Assembly: GCA_016711215.1 (NCBI GenBank)
Contig: JADJTL010000002.1
Coordinates: 124,001 to 188,000 of the forward strand
From: Pseudomonadota bacterium
GTDB taxonomy: Bacteria; Myxococcota_A; Polyangia; GCA-2747355
DNA: 64,000 bases
Direction: 5' to 3'
Position 1 is the stretch's first letter. Each line of letters starts with the position of its first letter. The notes beneath the pieces were generated by a model. It saw nothing but the letters and a program-made list of their open reading frames with translations. It was not told where the DNA came from and did no database searches. This document shows, in pieces, positions 15,734 to 25,279 of this stretch. Made by a program: the position numbers and the translations under genes.

Positions 15734-17185
15734 ATGATGGCCCTGCCCCCGACCGCGGCGCTGCCAGGTCCGGCGCGCCGGGCGCCGCTCGTCAGGGCGC
15801 TGCTCGCCGGCGTCTTGGCCGTCGTATTGGCCGTCGTATTGGCCGTCGTATTGGCCGTCGCGTCCGGCTGCGAGCCGCGCGACGGCGGCAGGGGCTGTGA
15901 CGACTGCGCGGGCTGTTGCCGCGGCGGCGACTGCCTCGCCGGGATCGCCGACGACGCCTGCGGCGTCTTCGGCGGCGCCTGCGAGAGCTGCGGCTCGGGG
16001 CAGCGCTGCCAGACCGGGAGCTGCGTCGGTGGTGGCGCGAGCTGCGGTTGCCGCGATGCGAGCGGAGGCTGCCAGCCGGGGACCAGCGCGCAGGCCTGCG
16101 GCGCCACGGGTGCCACCTGCCTGACCTGTCCGCCTGGCGAGGGCTGCGTCGGTGGGCTCTGTCAGGGCGGGTGCAGCTACGCCAACTGCCTCGGCTGCTG
16201 TGCGAGCGGGCGCTGCGTCACGGCGGTCGGCGCGTCGGCCTGCGGGGCGGGCGGCAGCACCTGCCAGAGCTGCGCGGCGGGCAAGTCCTGCGTCCTCGGC
16301 GAGTGCGTGGCCCAGGGCGGCGGCTGCGCCGCTTGCAGCGGCTGCTGCTACCAGGGCACGAGCTGCCTGCCGGGCAGCGCCGCTACCGCCTGCGGCCGCA
16401 ACGGAGCCGTCTGCCAGACCTGCGAGCTCGGCTCGAGCTGTAACGGTGGGACCTGCGTGCCCGGCGGGCTGAGCTGCTCGGCGACGAGCTGCCCGGGCTG
16501 CTGCGATCGCGGCGGGCGCTGCGTCGCGCTCGCGACCCAGGGCCCAACGAGCTGCGGCCGCGGCGGCGAAGCCTGCCAGAGCTGCCCGGGAGCGAGCTGC
16601 GCCGCCGGCGTCTGCGCCTTCGGCAATGAAGACTGCCTCCGTAGCTGCGCCCAAGGCTGCTGCGACCAGGCCGGACGGTGCGTGGCGCTGGCGGCGCAGA
16701 GCGCCGGCGCCTGCGGCCAGTTCGGTGTCTGCACCGCCTGCGGCGCCGGCGCAGACTGCGTGCAGGGCGTCTGCAGCGGCAACACGAGCTGGACCGTCGG
16801 CGTGCGCACGCTCGAGGTCGCGTCGCGACGCCCCGATGGGCAACCCTGGGACCCGACCGGCGATGGGGCGCCCGACGTCTACTTGCGCGCGACGCTCGTC
16901 GGCACGCTCCGCGCGGGCATCATCTGGCCGCCGCCGACCTATGACAGCTTCGCCCCGAACTTGGAGGGCAACGTCCTGCTCAGCGCGACCGAAGCGGACC
17001 TGACGACGCACGACCTGCGCCTCGAGGTGCTCGACGCCGACGCCTTCGTGCCCACGGTCTTCGACGACAGCGCGGGCCAGTGCACGATCACGGTCACCAC
17101 GGGGATGCTGCAGGCGGGGAGCCACACGCTCGCCTTCTGCGGCAGCGCTACCACGGCGCTGCTCTTGACCTTCGCACCCCAGTAG
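15734..17185 (+). CDS. Cys-rich repeat lipoprotein
   Basis: A lipoprotein of 483 residues starting at ATG 15734 (ATG 15737 also possible). The signal peptide core is LLAGVLAVVLAVVLAVVLAV, ending in the lipobox VASGC. The mature protein has about eight repeats of roughly 36-45 residues with the pattern C..C.GCC..G.C......ACG..G..C..C..G..C..G.C, typical of secreted myxobacterial Cys-rich proteins and presumably disulfide-bonded. The last 130 residues form a separate beta-rich domain with TLEVASRRPDGQPWDPTGDG and DLRLEVLDADAF, resembling a C2-like sandwich. Function is unknown; surface anchoring is inferred. Confidence 0.8.
   Translation: MMALPPTAALPGPARRAPLVRALLAGVLAVVLAVVLAVVLAVASGCEPRDGGRGCDDCAGCCRGGDCLAGIADDACGVFGGACESCGSGQRCQTGSCVGGGASCGCRDASGGCQPGTSAQACGATGATCLTCPPGEGCVGGLCQGGCSYANCLGCCASGRCVTAVGASACGAGGSTCQSCAAGKSCVLGECVAQGGGCAACSGCCYQGTSCLPGSAATACGRNGAVCQTCELGSSCNGGTCVPGGLSCSATSCPGCCDRGGRCVALATQGPTSCGRGGEACQSCPGASCAAGVCAFGNEDCLRSCAQGCCDQAGRCVALAAQSAGACGQFGVCTACGAGADCVQGVCSGNTSWTVGVRTLEVASRRPDGQPWDPTGDGAPDVYLRATLVGTLRAGIIWPPPTYDSFAPNLEGNVLLSATEADLTTHDLRLEVLDADAFVPTVFDDSAGQCTITVTTGMLQAGSHTLAFCGSATTALLLTFAPQ
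15821..15856 (+). repeat. 12-bp coding repeat in a signal peptide, three units
   Basis: GTCGTATTGGCC occurs three times in tandem (15821-15832, 15833-15844, 15845-15856), preceded by a partial unit. It encodes the Leu-Ala-Val-Val core of the signal peptide, so copy number sets the length of the hydrophobic segment. Confidence 0.95.
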
Positions 17186-17238
17186 GGCCGCCGGGCAGCC
17201 ATTGCGCTGCAGGTCTGGGCGGACGCCGACCGCGCCGC

Positions 17239-18962
17239 TCAGGGCGCGCCGTAGTGGAAGCCGAGGTCGACGACGCCGCTGTCGGCGACGCCGTCGCTGC
17301 GCGTGTGCCGCGCCGTGAGCCCAGCGACCGTGGCGAGCACGTGGCCGGCGTCGACGGCGGGGCTGGTCGCGGCCTGGCCGGCGCTCTGCTGGCCGAGATA
17401 GTAGCTGCCAAGCGGGCCGACGACGAAGCGCGGGTCGGCCGCGAGGTTATGCGTGCCGAGCTGCGCGTGGGTCTGCGCCCAGCCCCCATAGGCGCCACCC
17501 TCGTTGCCCCAGCTCAGGTTGTAGTCGACGAGCGCGCTGTTGTCGGCGGCGTCACCGACATAGAGCCCCTCGCCCCCCGCCCCAGCCAGGCCGCGGCGAT
17601 TGCTCGCGAGGATGTTGCTCTGCAGTACGGCTGCGGCGCGGTGGTAGAAGCCGTCCTTGGTGCCGAGGGCGATCCCGCCGCCAAAGTCGGCGGCGTTGTC
17701 GACGAGGGTGTTATTGGTGATCGTCGGCGTCGCGGCGTCGATGAAGCCGCCGACGAAGATTCCGCCCCGTGGCCGCCAGCGTTGCCGCCAGCGTAGTAGG
17801 CCGTCGCGCTGTTGCCGAGGATCAGGTTGTTCTGCACCGTCGGCGCGCCCTCGTCGCAGCTCAAACCACCTCCGTGCCCGACGGAGCCGGCGCCCGTGCG
17901 GTTGCCGCGAATCGTGTTGCCCCGCAGAACCGCCTGGCAGTGCTTGCAGGCCACGCCACCGCCCCAGTATTCGCTGTTGATGTTCTCGCCGATCAGGTTG
18001 CCCTCGACCGTCGCCGTCGACGCCCTGTCGAGGAAGAGGCCTGCGCCGCCATAGCGGCTGTGGTTCTCGAGCAGCTGATTGCCGCGGAGCTGGGCGGCAG
18101 AGCGCTCGCCGATGCAGACCCCGCCGCCCGTGGTCGCGAAGTTGTCGCGCACGATATTGCCCTCGATCAGCGGCGAGGCCTCGTCCTCGATGCGCAGCCC
18201 GCCGCCACAGCTATCGACGCCGTTGCCGCCGCGGATCGTGAAGCCCTTCACGACCACGCTGGCGTCGACGCCCGTTTGCACCCAGACGGTGTGCACGCAG
18301 CCACTGCCGTCGATCACCGTCGCCGCCGCGTCTTCGCCGCGCAGGATCATGCGCTGGTGGCCTTGGTTCACCACGACGCACTCGCGGTAGGTGCCAGCCA
18401 GCACGACGAGCTCGGGCTCGGTCTTGCGCTGCAGCAGCGCATGCGTGATCGTGCGCCAGGGTGCAGCCCGCGAGCCGTCGCCGCCGACATCGTCACCCGT
18501 CTGCGCGGCGACAAAGAGCGCGCTCGCGCTGGGGCCGTCGGGGCCGCCGTCCGCCAGCACCGCGGGACGATCGGGCGGCGAAGCGTCGCGCCGCAGGTCG
18601 GGGCGATACGCGTCGACGCGCGCGTCGCGGCCCGCGTCGATCTGCGCATCGCGCAATACCCCGGCCTCAGCCGCGGGCAGACCGAGCTCGCCGCTGGAGG
18701 GGGGGCGCACACAGCGCTGGCTGGAGAGGTCGCAGCGCCAGCCCGCCAAGCAGGGGCAGGCCCGACCGTCGAGCGCCAGGCGATCGACGCAGCCACTGGC
18801 CCCCGCCAAAGCGCCGAGCAGGAGCGCGCTAACCAGGCCGCTCGCGCTTACCCCGCGCGTAGGGCGAGGATGCTGTGCGGGCCGCGCGCTCGGCCGCTTC
18901 GCGTCGCGCTGCGACGCGCGCTTGGCGCAACGCCGCCTCTGGCCATGACGCCGCCTCTGCAT
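17239..18962 (-). pseudogene. Beta-helix lipoprotein with a frameshift
   Basis: The N-terminal frame (18962 down to about 17768) gives a lipoprotein with lipobox GASGC, an Asp/Arg-rich linker and a right-handed parallel beta-helix (TITHALLQRK, GTYRECVV, then repeated GG...N.I..N motifs such as GNLIGEN and GNTIRGN). At the C4 run 17765-17768 the helix pattern continues only in another frame: GGIFVGGFIDAATPTITNNT, through DFGGGIALGTKDG, to TGA at 17239-17241. Without the shift, the ORF would end in low-complexity sequence at 17514. One missing G in a homopolymer explains this, either as a real mutation or an assembly error. A polysaccharide-binding or surface role is inferred. Confidence 0.7.
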
Positions 18963-18981
18963 CAGGAGCTGCCCTCCAGCA

Positions 18982-20652
18982 TCAGTAGCTACCCTCGAGC
19001 GTTAGCGTCCATCCCGCAGCCGCCGGCAAGAGCGCCGCGCCCGCCACGCCCGCGGTGCGCGACGGACTCGCGCGAAACCACCGTGGCCAGAGCAGCGCCA
19101 AAGCTCCACCGGCCAGGGCCGCGCCGCTCACCCCATAGAGCAGCGCCGCGGCGCGCTCGCTTCGCGTGAGTTCCCGATTGCGCGCGGCCGCCTCGAGCTG
19201 CGAGAGCGCGTCGTTATCGCTGCTGGAGCGCGACGCAGCGCGCCCGGAGAGCGCAAGGGCGGCCGTCAGCGCCGCCACGCCCGTGCCGACCGCGCTCCAA
19301 CCGAGCCAGCGCCGGAGCGCGACCCGCGACCCTCGCTCGGCCGCAGCGGCAGCGGGATCGACCCAAACGAAGCGCTGGACGAAGCCCTCGTCGAAGGGCA
19401 GCGAGAACACGCGCTGGAACGCCTCATGCGCGGCACCGCGGGCACGCACGGCGCTCGGTCGCGGCTGCAGGGCCGCGAGCTGCACCACGCGGCCCGCGTC
19501 GCGGATTTCATATTCGTCGCTCGCCGCGCCCAGCCGTTGCAAGAACAACACCTGGGGACCCGCGGGTCGCACGAGCCGCACCGCCTGTCCGGGAGCGCTG
19601 TGGAAATCAGCCAGCCGTACGCCCCGGCCGTCCTCGAGCACGTAGCGCCCATGCAAGCGGGCTGCGACCTCGATCGTGCGATGGGCCGAGCGCAGGTCGA
19701 GCAGCGCCGAGACGCCGCGCGGTGGCCGGGCAAAGACCTGCGGGCGAAAGCGTTCGTTGTCGATCGCCTGATTGGCGCGGGCCACGAAGGCCACCAGCTC
19801 ACGGTAGCTGACGCGCCCGTCGCGATCGGCATCGGCGGCGCCGAAGAGGCCCGAGCGCACCTCATGGCTGAAGACGCCCGCCTGGAAGCCCTCCCACTCG
19901 TGGCTGGCACGCGCGGTCGAGGTCGAGAGCAAGAGCCCGACGCGCTGATCGGGAAAGGCCTGCTCTAGCTGCGCGAAGCCGCGGTAGGGGCGTCGCCGGC
20001 CGCCCGGTCCGCGGCTGTAGGCGAGGTAGTAGGAGTTACAGGCGTCGACGATCAGGTGGGTCTCGTCGGCGCCGACGCGCTCGATGATCTCGCGGCGCAG
20101 CATCGCGCCCGAGAGGCGGCGATCCTCGAGCAGCACGAAGCCCTCGCTGCGCTCGACCTGGCCGTGACCCGCGTAGACGACATAGAGCAAGACGCGCTGG
20201 CCCTGCTCGTGGGCCCGGCTGGCCGCGCTCGCGAGCAGGGCGACGGCCGCACTCAGCTCTCCGCCCCGCGGGCGGTAGGCCTCGGCGGCCACGTCGCGAT
20301 GCAGCCGCTCGGTGTTGGCGTCGAAGCGCGTCAGCAAGAAGGTGCGAAAGCCGAGCGCGCGAAAGAGCGCATCGTAGCGCGCAGCATCGTCGTCGGCGTA
20401 GTGCAGCTCGGGCAGCGAGGAGTCGCTGGCGCGGTTGACACCGATGATCAGCGCAAAGCGACTGGGGTCGGTGCCGGAACCGGTGCCGGTGCCGGTGCCG
20501 AGCGCCGCCGCGGCCCGCGGGACGACGCTGGGCGTCACCGCCGAGGCTCGCCGCGCCGTTGTAGCCGCCGCCAGGGCTAGCGCCAGGGCCAGGACGCGGG
20601 CCACGCCGCCGCTGGCACCGCTTCGCTTGCTGTAGAAGGCTCGCCCTGCCAA
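18982..20652 (-). CDS. Caspase-like (C14) protein with EF-hand and C-terminal membrane segments
   Basis: A 556-residue protein with an N-terminal hydrophobic segment (VLALALALAAATTA). The caspase-like fold runs from about 65 to 265: FALIIGVNRA, the catalytic His163 in YAGHG and catalytic Cys205 in VDACNS. An EF-hand loop follows at 274-285 (DADRDGRVSYRE), suggesting calcium control. Two probable transmembrane segments lie at about 455-478 and 505-525. A Gly-Thr repeat links signal and protease domains. It is transcribed divergently from the ECF sigma factor at 20997. The catalytic dyad is intact. Its substrate is unknown, and the envelope location is inferred. Confidence 0.82.
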   Translation of the reverse strand: MAGRAFYSKRSGASGGVARVLALALALAAATTARRASAVTPSVVPRAAAALGTGTGTGSGTDPSRFALIIGVNRASDSSLPELHYADDDAARYDALFRALGFRTFLLTRFDANTERLHRDVAAEAYRPRGGELSAAVALLASAASRAHEQGQRVLLYVVYAGHGQVERSEGFVLLEDRRLSGAMLRREIIERVGADETHLIVDACNSYYLAYSRGPGGRRRPYRGFAQLEQAFPDQRVGLLLSTSTARASHEWEGFQAGVFSHEVRSGLFGAADADRDGRVSYRELVAFVARANQAIDNERFRPQVFARPPRGVSALLDLRSAHRTIEVAARLHGRYVLEDGRGVRLADFHSAPGQAVRLVRPAGPQVLFLQRLGAASDEYEIRDAGRVVQLAALQPRPSAVRARGAAHEAFQRVFSLPFDEGFVQRFVWVDPAAAAAERGSRVALRRWLGWSAVGTGVAALTAALALSGRAASRSSSDNDALSQLEAAARNRELTRSERAAALLYGVSGAALAGGALALLWPRWFRASPSRTAGVAGAALLPAAAGWTLTLEGSY

Positions 20653-20996
20653 CCCTGCTCCCTCTCCGCGAGGCGCGCCCGACCTTCGCGCTCGCGCCCT
20701 GATAACGCCCGCGGGCCGCGCTCCGGACCAATCGCCCGCTCGGGCGAGCGCCCCGCATTATCCATGGAGCGAGCGGCGCCGATCAACCATGGCCAGGGCC
20801 AGCTGATCAATCGCGCCTCGCGGGCGGCATAGCAGAGCCTCCGCGCTGAGCCTCGGCGCGGCCGCCGGAGCGTCGCCTGGAGCCGCGCGGGCACCGCTCT
20901 CGAAGAATTTTGGTCCGCCGCGCAGCGCGCTGCGTTTAGCTTTTACGGTCCATGATGGTTGCTTGTTCGCGCGCGTTGCCATGTAATTCGCTGGCG
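20653..20996. promoter_or_regulatory. Divergent intergenic region between caspase-like and sigma factor genes
   Basis: About 340 bp with no convincing gene. It must carry promoters for both directions. The most AT-rich part is 20904-20970 (CGAAGAATTTTGGTCC and TTTAGCTTTTACGGTCC), just upstream of the sigma gene. I could not identify a confident -35/-10 pair. Confidence 0.4.
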
Positions 20997-21566
20997 ATGA
21001 GTGCGGCCTGCAATGATGCGGCGACGGAAGCGGAGTGGTTGGCGCGCTTCCACGCCGGCGACCGTGAGGTGCTGGCCGCGTGCTATCGCGACCACTACCG
21101 GACGGTCGAGCAGTCCTGCGGGACCATTCTTGGCGGAGCCGATCGCGAGACCGTCATCCACGAGGTGTTCTTGGCCTTGCTCTCGCAGCAAACAGTGCGC
21201 GCAAGCTTCAAGGGTGGCTCGCTGGGCGCGTGGCTGCGCACCCTGGGGCGGCATCGCGCGATCGACTTCCAGCGCCGGCACCGACGCGAGGGACCGCTGC
21301 CGGAGGCGGGCAGCGAGCCGGTCGCTGTCGACGGCGACCCCTTCCGCGAGGCTGAGCGCAGCGAGGCCGAGCGCCTGATCGACCGCTTTCGCCGCGAGCA
21401 GCTCCCCGCCAAGTGGGCAGCCGTTTTCGAGGCACGCTTCATCCGACAACTCAGCCAGCGCGACGCGGCGCGCGCGCTCGGCATGCACCGCACCACCCTG
21501 GCGTATCAGGAGCAGCGGCTGCGCTGGCTGCTGCAGCGCTTTCTGCTCGGAGGGGCGGAGCGATGA
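20997..21566 (+). CDS. ECF-type RNA polymerase sigma factor
   Basis: A 189-residue sigma70-family protein. Region 2 is seen as GDREVLAACYRDHYRTVEQ and VIHEVFLALLSQ, with LGAWLRTLGRHRAIDFQRRHRRE as region 2.4-like sequence. Region 4 follows as KWAAVFEARFIRQLSQRDAARALGMHRTTLAYQEQRLR with a clear helix-turn-helix. The ATG at 20997 is chosen; the frame extends to 20952. The next gene overlaps by 4 nt (ATGA) and encodes a membrane protein, the classic sigma/anti-sigma arrangement. The caspase-like gene is divergent, so this factor may control it. Confidence 0.85.
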   Translation: MSAACNDAATEAEWLARFHAGDREVLAACYRDHYRTVEQSCGTILGGADRETVIHEVFLALLSQQTVRASFKGGSLGAWLRTLGRHRAIDFQRRHRREGPLPEAGSEPVAVDGDPFREAERSEAERLIDRFRREQLPAKWAAVFEARFIRQLSQRDAARALGMHRTTLAYQEQRLRWLLQRFLLGGAER

Positions 21567-22405
21567 GCGGCGTGGAGCGGAAGGCGAGCGCCTCGCCGGG
21601 CAGCGCGCTGCCGCGGCGCCTGCGACGCATGATCGACCGGCACTTCGCTGGCGGTCTGGGCCCTAGCGCGGAGCGCGCTTTGCGCGCCGAGCTTCCCGAC
21701 CATCCGGCGGCACGGGCCTACTACGAGCGGCGCCAGCTCCTGGCCCGGCTCGATCCCCGGGCACTTGGTGGCGAGGAGCGGCTGGCGCGCGGACTCGGCC
21801 TGGCGGTTCCGCGGCACCGCCGGCGACCGCTGCTGCTCTGGGGGGCGGTAAGCGCAGCGGCGGCGGCGAGCCTCGTGGCCCTGCTGATCAGCCAGCGGCT
21901 GCCGCTGATGACGGGGGGCGGCGGGCAACGTGCAGCCGGCGATCGAGCGGAGTCCTTCACCGCTCGCGGGGTCAGCGCGGCACCGCCGGCGCTGGAGATC
22001 TTCGCGATCGTGGCCGGCGCGCGATCCACCCCGGTGCGCGACGGCCTCGCTGCCGATGCCGAGCTCGCCTTCGCCTACCGCAACCCAGGGCAGCGGGCCT
22101 ATCTGCTGCTCTTCGCCGTCGATGCGCAGCGCCGGGTCTACTGGTACTACCCGGCCTGGGGCGATCCGCAGGCGGACCCCGCGGCCGTGCCGATCAGCCG
22201 CGCCGCGGGACTGCATGAGCTGGGCGAGGCGATCGCGCATCGCTACCACGGACCAACGCTGGCGATCCATGCGCTCTTCAGCGACATCAGGCTGACCGTG
22301 CGCACGGTCGAGGCCGCGCTCGCCCGCGCCCCACGCGGCGTCGATCGCGCGCTGGCGCTGCCGGAGGTCGAGGACCACGTGACGCTGCTCCGTCTGCGCC
22401 ACTGA
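21563..22405 (+). CDS. Single-pass membrane protein, putative anti-sigma partner
   Basis: A 280-residue protein translationally coupled to the sigma factor. The N-terminal 85 residues are basic and helical (PRRLRRMIDRHFAGG), which could be a sigma-binding segment. A transmembrane helix lies at about 89-109 (LLLWGAVSAAAAASLVALLI). The outer part contains LEIFAIVAGARSTPVRDG, ADAELAFAYRNPGQRAYLLLFAVDAQRRVYWYYPAW, resembling DUF4384-like sensor domains. No zinc-binding HxxxCxxC anti-sigma motif is present. The anti-sigma role is inferred from coupling, size and topology. Confidence 0.65.
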   Translation: MSGVERKASASPGSALPRRLRRMIDRHFAGGLGPSAERALRAELPDHPAARAYYERRQLLARLDPRALGGEERLARGLGLAVPRHRRRPLLLWGAVSAAAAASLVALLISQRLPLMTGGGGQRAAGDRAESFTARGVSAAPPALEIFAIVAGARSTPVRDGLAADAELAFAYRNPGQRAYLLLFAVDAQRRVYWYYPAWGDPQADPAAVPISRAAGLHELGEAIAHRYHGPTLAIHALFSDIRLTVRTVEAALARAPRGVDRALALPEVEDHVTLLRLRH

Positions 22406-22419
22406 GCTGGAAGCGAACC

Positions 22420-23226
22420 ATGAAGCCCTTTCGACCCGAGCACCTCACCATCGACGCGGCGGCGCTGCATAGCGACCAGCCCGGGGGGCGCTTCGTCTTT
22501 CTGCCCGGCTCGCCGACGCGGGCCCGCGCGATCGCCGAGCACTTCGAAGATCTGGTGTGCTTCTCCAGCCCGCGCGGTCACGATGTCTTCAGCGGCCGGC
22601 TGCGCCACGGCGACCAGTGGATCGACGTCGCGACGGTCTCCACCGGGATGGGCTGTCCGAGCGTCGATATCATCGTCACGGAGCTGATCCGGCTTGGGGC
22701 CCGCCGTCTGCTGCGCGTCGGCACGGCCGGCTCACTGCAACCGGCGCGGGTCAAGGCCGGGGACCTGGTGATCGCGACGGGCGCCGTGCGCGACGAGGGG
22801 ACCTCGGTTCACTACGCCCCGCTCGAGCTACCCGCCGTCGCCGCCTGGCAGCTCGTGCAGGCCGCACAACGCGCCGCGGCAGCGCTGCCGCAGGCGGCCA
22901 CGGTTCACGTCGGGCTGGTCCACACCAAGGACTCTCTCTACGCACGCGAGCTCGGGGCCGGCCCGCGCGCCGAGGAGCACGCGCGCTACCGGGCGCAGCT
23001 CAGGGCCTTAGGCATCTTGGCAAGCGAGATGGAGGCCGCGCACCTCTTCATCCTCGCCCAGGCCTACGGTGGCGGCAGCGGCGAGGCGCTCTGGGCCGGG
23101 TGCATCCTCGGCGTCGTCGGCGACGAGACGCCCTTCGGCGAGGCAGCGCAGCGCGAGCAGACCGAGGCGGCGGCGATCGCGCTCAGCCTGGAGACTGCCC
23201 GGCTGGCGATAACGCAGCCCGGCTGA
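22420..23226 (+). CDS. Nucleoside (uridine-type) phosphorylase
   Basis: A 268-residue member of the PNP/UDP phosphorylase family, which splits nucleosides with phosphate to free base and pentose 1-phosphate. Visible are the phosphate-binding start VFLPGSPTRARAIAEHF, RVGTAGSLQ, the substrate region ASEMEAAHLF (Glu-Met-Glu binds ribose) and GDETPF near the end. Length and motif set fit uridine phosphorylase best, but purine preference cannot be excluded. It begins 14 bp after the membrane protein gene and its stop directly abuts the stop of the convergent DUF4388 gene. Confidence 0.85.
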   Translation: MKPFRPEHLTIDAAALHSDQPGGRFVFLPGSPTRARAIAEHFEDLVCFSSPRGHDVFSGRLRHGDQWIDVATVSTGMGCPSVDIIVTELIRLGARRLLRVGTAGSLQPARVKAGDLVIATGAVRDEGTSVHYAPLELPAVAAWQLVQAAQRAAAALPQAATVHVGLVHTKDSLYARELGAGPRAEEHARYRAQLRALGILASEMEAAHLFILAQAYGGGSGEALWAGCILGVVGDETPFGEAAQREQTEAAAIALSLETARLAITQPG

Positions 23227-25134
23227 TCAGCGCGCGGCCTCGTCGACCAGGCGCAGCGCGTCGAGCAGGAGCCCCTGGGTGTCGAGCGCAAGATCGCTGG
23301 GCACGGCCGGGCGCGGCGTGAGGGCCTGCGGATCGGGGTCGAAGGCGAAGCAGCCGCTGGTCCAGCCGATCAGCTCCACGAGCGTGGCGAGCGCCTGCTC
23401 CTCCAGCACGGCACGAACGGCCTCCGCCTCGACCACACCCTGACGCACGAGGATCACGCCCAAGAGCTCGTTGGGGCACTCGCGGCGCTGCAGGCGGCGC
23501 GCCGTGGCGAGCTGGCGCGGCGCGATCAGCTCACGCTGCACCAGCCGGTGGCCGAGGCTCGCCGAGCCCGGCGAGACCGCGCCGGTGATCATCCCCGCAC
23601 GCAGGTGGATCGCGCCCACCCCCTGACTCGCGCTGATCACCAGCGTGCCGGTACGGCGGCTGACGCGCAGAAAATCGAGCAGCTCGGGCAACCCCAGGGC
23701 GTCGAGCGTGCCCGTGAAGGCCGCCGGTCGCACGGCCGCCGCCGCCCCGCCGCGCAGGACGCGCTCGAGCCGCCGCGCCAGCGGCCCGACGAAGGTCGTA
23801 TCCAAGGGCAGGCTACCCGCGGCCTCGAATTCATCGGCCGCGTCGCCAGCCAGCGCGCCGCCCGCCGGCACGCCCGCGGGCGTGTCGCTCCGCTCCCGCG
23901 CCGGCGCGAGTATTCCCAGACGCGCCGGCAGCGTCGTCACCGACGCGATCGCCTGCAGCCGGATGCCCGTCTGGCGCTCGCGGTTGTTGAGATTCGCTAG
24001 ACACGCCAGGCCGAGCCTGACCGAGGTCAGCACGTGCGGCGGCAAATTATCGTGACCGCTCAGCGCCTCGAACTCCTGCGCCGCCTGCTGCACATCGCCG
24101 CGCTTGAGGCGCGTCCAGGCCAGCAGCTCCCGCAGCTCGACAAAATACGGTGCCCGACGCGCCAGCGTTTCGATCTCGGCCAGACGCTCCGCCCCGAGGG
24201 GCCCACCGCGCAGTCGGCAGTAGGCACTGATCGCCTGCTCCGGCACCTCATCGCGACGGGCCAGCTCGACCAGGTGTTGCGCACGCGCGATCTCCAGCGG
24301 CATCGGCTCGACATGCGGAAAGAGCCCGAGCACCCACTCCGCCTCGTCGAGGTCCTCGGCGATCAGGGCCTGCTCAGCGAGAAAGAGCACGGGCTCTGGC
24401 GCCTGCGGATCGGCCTGACGAGCCATCGCCGCGAAGTCGGCCGCGGCCACTTGCTGCCCCGCCGCCGCCTCGAGCCGTGCGCGACTGAGCAGGAGCAACG
24501 AGAGCGCGCGTGGCTCCTCGGCCAGCTCCCGGCATTGCTGCGCGTGCTTGAGGCTGCTGCGCGCGAGATCGTGCTGCCCAGCCAGCGTCTGCAGCTCGGC
24601 GAGGTGCGCCATGGTCAGGGCGCGGGCCTGCTGGCCGAGCGCCTCGGCCGTCTCGAGGGCTCGAGCCGCGAGGCGCAACGCCTCGTCGAGCTCACCACAT
24701 TCGGCCGCCGGGCGCGACCGCCAGAGGGCGGCCGCCCAGCGCAGCGTCGGATCGACCTCGTCGTCATAGACCAACGCCGCGAGGCCGGTGGAGGCAGCGG
24801 CGTAGTCGCAGTCGAGCACGCGCTGGATCGCCTCGCTGAGCTGCCCGAGCCCGGCGATGAAGCGCGTGCTGCCCGAGCGCAGGGGCTTGCCCTCACCTTC
24901 CCAGACGCGGAAGACCGCCGCGATCAGGTCGCCGATGCGCGTCGCCTCGACCAGCCGCCCGCGCGCCAGGGCCTCGCGCAGCTCAGCTCTGGCCTGCTCG
25001 ACCCAGCCGGCGGCGCCGTCCGGCTCGGCGTGGACCAGGTCGATCAGCGCGCCCTCGGCCCCGCTGGCGTGTGATAACTCTCGCCGCAAGCGCAGGTACG
25101 CCTCGCGGTTTCGCCCCGACAGCTCGTTGTTCAT
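23227..25134 (-). CDS. Helical-repeat protein with C-terminal DUF4388 (PatA-like) domain
   Basis: A 635-residue cytoplasmic protein starting at ATG 25134 (a GTG at 25140 is possible). Residues about 1-420 are Ala/Leu-rich helix pairs with TPR-like periodicity. From about residue 480 a DUF4388 domain begins: FTGTLDALGLPELLDFLRVSRRTG, then TLVISASQGVGAIHLRAGMI and a helical LGHRLVQRELIAPRQLATARR segment ending in ATLVELIGWTSGCFAFDPD. DUF4388 occurs in two-component and gliding-related proteins. A regulatory or scaffolding role is likely. It is convergent with the phosphorylase. Confidence 0.75.
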   Translation of the reverse strand: MNNELSGRNREAYLRLRRELSHASGAEGALIDLVHAEPDGAAGWVEQARAELREALARGRLVEATRIGDLIAAVFRVWEGEGKPLRSGSTRFIAGLGQLSEAIQRVLDCDYAAASTGLAALVYDDEVDPTLRWAAALWRSRPAAECGELDEALRLAARALETAEALGQQARALTMAHLAELQTLAGQHDLARSSLKHAQQCRELAEEPRALSLLLLSRARLEAAAGQQVAAADFAAMARQADPQAPEPVLFLAEQALIAEDLDEAEWVLGLFPHVEPMPLEIARAQHLVELARRDEVPEQAISAYCRLRGGPLGAERLAEIETLARRAPYFVELRELLAWTRLKRGDVQQAAQEFEALSGHDNLPPHVLTSVRLGLACLANLNNRERQTGIRLQAIASVTTLPARLGILAPARERSDTPAGVPAGGALAGDAADEFEAAGSLPLDTTFVGPLARRLERVLRGGAAAAVRPAAFTGTLDALGLPELLDFLRVSRRTGTLVISASQGVGAIHLRAGMITGAVSPGSASLGHRLVQRELIAPRQLATARRLQRRECPNELLGVILVRQGVVEAEAVRAVLEEQALATLVELIGWTSGCFAFDPDPQALTPRPAVPSDLALDTQGLLLDALRLVDEAAR

Positions 25135-25279
25135 CGCCACAGCTTAACGAATTCACGCTGCAGCGCGCCAGCTCGCTGGGATCCTCGGCAGCCTTGGAGC
25201 GGCCGGGCGCCGACGGCGCAGCGAGCGATCATGCCCGCAACGCGGAGCGCGCCGACGGCGGGTCGCGCGGCGCTGCGTC

